From assembly GCA_015494385.1 (NCBI GenBank), contig WGBJ01000486.1:1-8427 (forward strand): a stretch of DNA of 8,427 bases, given 5' to 3'. The number at the start of each line of letters is the position of its first letter. Position 1 is the stretch's first letter. The position numbers and the translations under genes are program-made. Under the pieces are notes generated by a model, which saw only the letters and a program-made list of their open reading frames with translations, was not told the origin of the DNA and made no database searches. This DNA comes from Marinosulfonomonas sp. Lineage in GTDB: Bacteria; Pseudomonadota; Alphaproteobacteria; Rhodobacterales; Rhodobacteraceae. Shown here in pieces: positions 6,237-8,427 of this stretch.

Positions 6237-7817
6237 ATGACAACGCCAGACACAACCCCGCAAACCGCCCCCTATGACCTGTTCATCATCGGTGGCGGCA
6301 TTAACGGTTGCGGCATTGCCCGTGATGCGGCCGGACGCGGGATGTCGGTGGCGCTGGCGGAAATGAACGATCTGGCCTCGGCCACCTCTTCGGCCTCGAC
6401 CAAACTGTTTCACGGCGGCTTGCGCTATCTGGAATATTTCGAATTCCGGCTGGTGCGCGAGGCCCTGAAAGAACGCGAAGTTCTGCTGCGCGCCATGCCG
6501 CATATCTCGTGGCCCATGCGTTTCGTGCTGCCCTATCACAAGGACATGCGGTTCGAAAACGACACGCCCACCTCCAAACTGCTGTCCTTTGTGATGCCGT
6601 GGATGAAGGGCCGCCGCCCCGCATGGCTGATCCGGCTGGGGCTGTTCATGTATGACCACATGGGCCATCGCAAAATCCTGCCCGGCACCCGCACGCTGGA
6701 CCTGACCAAAGATCCGGCCGGCGCACCGCTGAACCCGAAGTTTCGCAAGGCTTACGAATACTCCGACTGCTGGGTCGAGGATTCCCGCCTTGTCACCCTG
6801 AACGCGGTCGATGCCGCCAACCGCGGCGCGCATATCATGACCCGCGCCAAGGTGGTCAAGGCCGAACGGGTGAATGATCTGTGGCAGATCACCACCGAAA
6901 ACACCCAAACCGGCGAAACCGAAATCCACAGCGCCCGTGCCCTGATCAACGCCGGTGGCCCGTGGGTCAAGGACCTGCTGACCGGCCCGCTGAACCACCA
7001 GACCCGCCAAAGCATCCGCCTTGTGCGGGGCAGCCACATCATTGTGCCGCGCCTGTTTGACCACGATCGCGCCTATTTCTTTCAGGGCACCGACGGGCGG
7101 ATCATTTTCGCCATCCCTTATGAAACCGATTTCACCCTGATCGGCACAACAGACGCACCGCATGACCACGCCGACGACCCCGCCGTTTGCACCCCCGAAG
7201 AGCAGGAATACCTCTGCGCTTTTGCCTCGAACTATTTCAAACAGCCCGTGACAACCGATCAGATCGTCTGGACCTACTCGGGCGTGCGCCCGCTTTATGA
7301 CGACGGTGCCTCCTCGGCCACCGCCGCCACCCGCGATTATGTGATCACGCTGGCAGATGATTCCCCCGTGGCCCCGCTGCTGAACATCTTTGGCGGCAAG
7401 ATCACCACCTACCGCAAACTGGCCGAAACCTCGCTTGCCAAATTCGCCCCCTTCTTTCCCGACATGCCCGGCAAATGGACCGAAGGCGTCCCCCTGCCCG
7501 GCGGTGATTTTCCAGTGGATGGCGTGGACAACCTGCTGGCCGATATCCGCAAACGCTATCCGTTTCTGGATGAAAAATGGGCCAAACGCCTGCTGCGCGC
7601 CTATGGCACGGATGTGTTCGAAATGATGGGCGATGCCTCTTCGCCAAACAACCTTGGGCAGCACTTTGGCTGGAACCTCTACGCCCGCGAAGTCGACTGG
7701 CTGCGTGACAAGGAATTCGCAAAATCGGCAGATGACATCCTGTGGCGCCGCTCCAAGATCGGCCTGCGCCTGAATGATCAGGAAACCAAAGCCCTTTCAG
7801 ATTACCTCTCTGCCTGA
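6237..7817 (+). CDS. glpD: Aerobic glycerol-3-phosphate dehydrogenase (FAD, quinone-linked)
   Basis: This 526-residue flavoenzyme oxidises sn-glycerol-3-phosphate to dihydroxyacetone phosphate at the inner face of the cytoplasmic membrane and passes electrons to ubiquinone. The N-terminal dinucleotide fold starts Y-D-L-F-I-I-G-G-G-I-N-G-C-G (13-26). It is followed by the family signature S-S-A-S-T-K-L-F-H-G-G-L-R-Y-L-E (52-66 region). Y-S-G-V-R-P-L (347-353) contains the substrate-binding arginine, and F-G-G-K-I-T-T-Y-R (385-393) is the second GlpD signature. The C-terminal DAO_C domain follows from about residue 410. Length fits bacterial GlpD. No hydrophobic membrane helix is seen, as expected for a monotopic enzyme. 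AGGAA at 6226-6230, six bases before ATG, supports the start. No glpR, glpK or glpF lies next to it, so glycerol uptake and phosphorylation genes must be elsewhere. Confidence 0.97.
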   Translation: MTTPDTTPQTAPYDLFIIGGGINGCGIARDAAGRGMSVALAEMNDLASATSSASTKLFHGGLRYLEYFEFRLVREALKEREVLLRAMPHISWPMRFVLPYHKDMRFENDTPTSKLLSFVMPWMKGRRPAWLIRLGLFMYDHMGHRKILPGTRTLDLTKDPAGAPLNPKFRKAYEYSDCWVEDSRLVTLNAVDAANRGAHIMTRAKVVKAERVNDLWQITTENTQTGETEIHSARALINAGGPWVKDLLTGPLNHQTRQSIRLVRGSHIIVPRLFDHDRAYFFQGTDGRIIFAIPYETDFTLIGTTDAPHDHADDPAVCTPEEQEYLCAFASNYFKQPVTTDQIVWTYSGVRPLYDDGASSATAATRDYVITLADDSPVAPLLNIFGGKITTYRKLAETSLAKFAPFFPDMPGKWTEGVPLPGGDFPVDGVDNLLADIRKRYPFLDEKWAKRLLRAYGTDVFEMMGDASSPNNLGQHFGWNLYAREVDWLRDKEFAKSADDILWRRSKIGLRLNDQETKALSDYLSA

Positions 7818-7858
7818 CTTCTTCTTGGCTGAAATATCCGCGCCGCAGGCAGATCCGA

Positions 7859-7900
7859 GGCCCCCTTGCGGGGCCGAGACATAAAGCGGCCCGCAGGGCC
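7859..7900. terminator. Tandem GC-rich hairpins between convergent glpD and tRNA-Ala
   Basis: Two hairpins sit in the 100-base gap. GGCCCC (7859-7864) pairs with GGGGCC (7870-7875) around CTTGC, and GGCCC (7888-7892) pairs with GGGCC (7896-7900) around GCA. On the minus strand the second one follows the tRNA and is trailed by GCTTTATG, a weak U-rich tail, so it is the likely terminator of the tRNA transcript. On the + strand the first would end glpD but lacks a T-run. Both are inferred from pairing only. Confidence 0.45.
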
Positions 7901-7917
7901 TCCATCTGGTAAGAATC

Positions 7918-7993
<76 letters not shown>

Positions 7994-8002
7994 GTTGTCT
8001 GC

Positions 8003-8031
8003 AAACTTCACCCATCCATGAGTCGTGTCAA
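8003..8031 (-). promoter_or_regulatory. Candidate promoter of tRNA-Ala, overlapping the thpR stop codon
   Basis: On the minus strand a perfect TTGACA -35 (8026-8031) is followed after 17 bases by AAGTTT (8003-8008), which ends ten bases before the tRNA 5' end. A strong -35 with a poor -10 is often seen in alphaproteobacteria. The TGA of the -35 is the thpR stop codon itself, so the tRNA probably has its own start of transcription despite lying directly behind thpR. Confidence 0.55.
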
Positions 8032-8427
8032 GACCACGCCAAAGGATAACGCGCCAACTCGTCATGCCGCGCCCCTTGCGGGTGCAGCGTGGATTGAAAC
8101 AGCACAAAAGACGTCACCGGAAACGCTGGCGGGGCAAACCCTTGGTGCATCGCCAGATATTCCCCCAAATGCGCCAGCTCGCGCGCATCCACCGCACGAT
8201 GGAACCGCGCCAAGGTGACATGCGGATGAAACTTGTCCTTGGGGGCTGGCAACCCCGTGCGCCGGATCGCCGACACCACCTTGCGCTGTAATTCCGCCAG
8301 CGCCGGATTTTCCGCAACACCCGCATAGAGCAACGTCGGTGTGCTTTTGCCAAACGTCCCCAACCCCGATAATTGCACATCAAACGCTGCCGCCTTTATC
8401 AGCGACAATTCTTCGTGCAGGGCTTCA
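8028..8427 (-). CDS. thpR: RNA 2',3'-cyclic phosphodiesterase (2'-5' RNA ligase family), C-terminal part (5' end outside window)
   Basis: The frame is open to the right edge of the window on the minus strand and gives about 132 residues; roughly the first 50 of a usual 180-residue protein are missing. ThpR belongs to the 2H phosphoesterases, which open 2',3'-cyclic phosphates on RNA ends and can join tRNA halves by a 2'-5' bond in vitro. The second H-x-T catalytic motif is visible as H-P-H-V-T-L-A-R-F. Before it comes S-T-P-T-L-L-Y-A-G-V, and after it V-L-F-Q-S-T-L and G-A-R-H-D-E-L-A-R-Y-P-L, the usual C-terminal end of the family. The first H-x-T motif must lie outside the window. A TTG near 8408 is not the true start, because coding continues upstream without interruption. 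The gene precedes tRNA-Ala on the same strand. Confidence 0.93.
   Translation of the reverse strand, partial: EALHEELSLIKAAAFDVQLSGLGTFGKSTPTLLYAGVAENPALAELQRKVVSAIRRTGLPAPKDKFHPHVTLARFHRAVDARELAHLGEYLAMHQGFAPPAFPVTSFVLFQSTLHPQGARHDELARYPLAWS

Noticed and set aside
4498..6255. A 585-codon open frame on the minus strand across sat/cysC
   Set aside because: It is antisense to a gene with complete catalytic motifs in both domains. Its translation is rich in Gly, Ala, His and Phe with no recognisable domain, typical of the stop-poor antisense frame of GC-rich genes.
6195..7664. A 489-codon open frame on the minus strand across glpD
   Set aside because: Same situation: glpD is certain, and the antisense translation is low-complexity Gly/Ala/His-rich without motifs.
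8018..8291. Two + strand ORFs (about 66 and 88 codons) opposite thpR
   Set aside because: They lie antisense to a frame with the ThpR H-x-T motif and family C-terminus; their Pro/Arg/His-rich translations look like shadows.

Overview
The window looks like the chromosome of an alphaproteobacterium, most likely a Rhodobacterales (Roseobacter-type) species. The reasons are the moderately high GC content, the order lgt / MidA-type methyltransferase / pgeF, the single-chain ATP sulfurylase-APS kinase, the divergent Lrp-type regulator and trxB pair, and the intergenic sequence style after glpD. These assignments come from recognising protein motifs and from memory of the clade; no database search was possible.

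Layout, left to right. Bases 1-2062 are the end of a tightly coupled + strand operon: the C-terminus of lgt (lipoprotein diacylglyceryl transferase), a MidA/NDUFAF7-type SAM methyltransferase and pgeF (peptidoglycan editing factor). Both junctions are ATGA stop/start overlaps. Bases 2063-2350 are an AT-rich gene-free stretch leading into a 49-residue basic small protein (2351-2500) that has its own ribosome binding site and a strong terminator. That terminator sits between it and a convergent Lrp/AsnC regulator (2571-3071, minus). The regulator is divergent from trxB (3268-4212). After another spacer come the bifunctional sat/cysC gene (4408-6114) and glpD (6237-7817), each apparently its own transcription unit. 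The right end carries, on the minus strand, the 3' part of thpR (the RNA 2',3'-cyclic phosphodiesterase/2'-5' ligase family) followed by a complete tRNA-Ala with anticodon CGC and encoded CCA.

How the genes fit together. Lgt and PgeF both serve the cell envelope. Sat/CysC makes PAPS from sulfate, and thioredoxin reductase supplies the reduced thioredoxin that PAPS reductase uses, so trxB and sat/cysC are plausible functional neighbours. GlpD feeds glycerol-3-phosphate electrons to the quinone pool. ThpR and the tRNA belong to RNA metabolism.

This is mostly an ordinary housekeeping region and I do not see a convincing undescribed multi-gene system. The points most worth a second look are the unannotated 49-residue protein with its AT-rich leader, the orphan methyltransferase locked between two envelope genes, a solitary type I-C CRISPR-repeat-like sequence inside thpR (probably coincidence), and an alanine where E. 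coli APS kinase has its phosphorylated serine.
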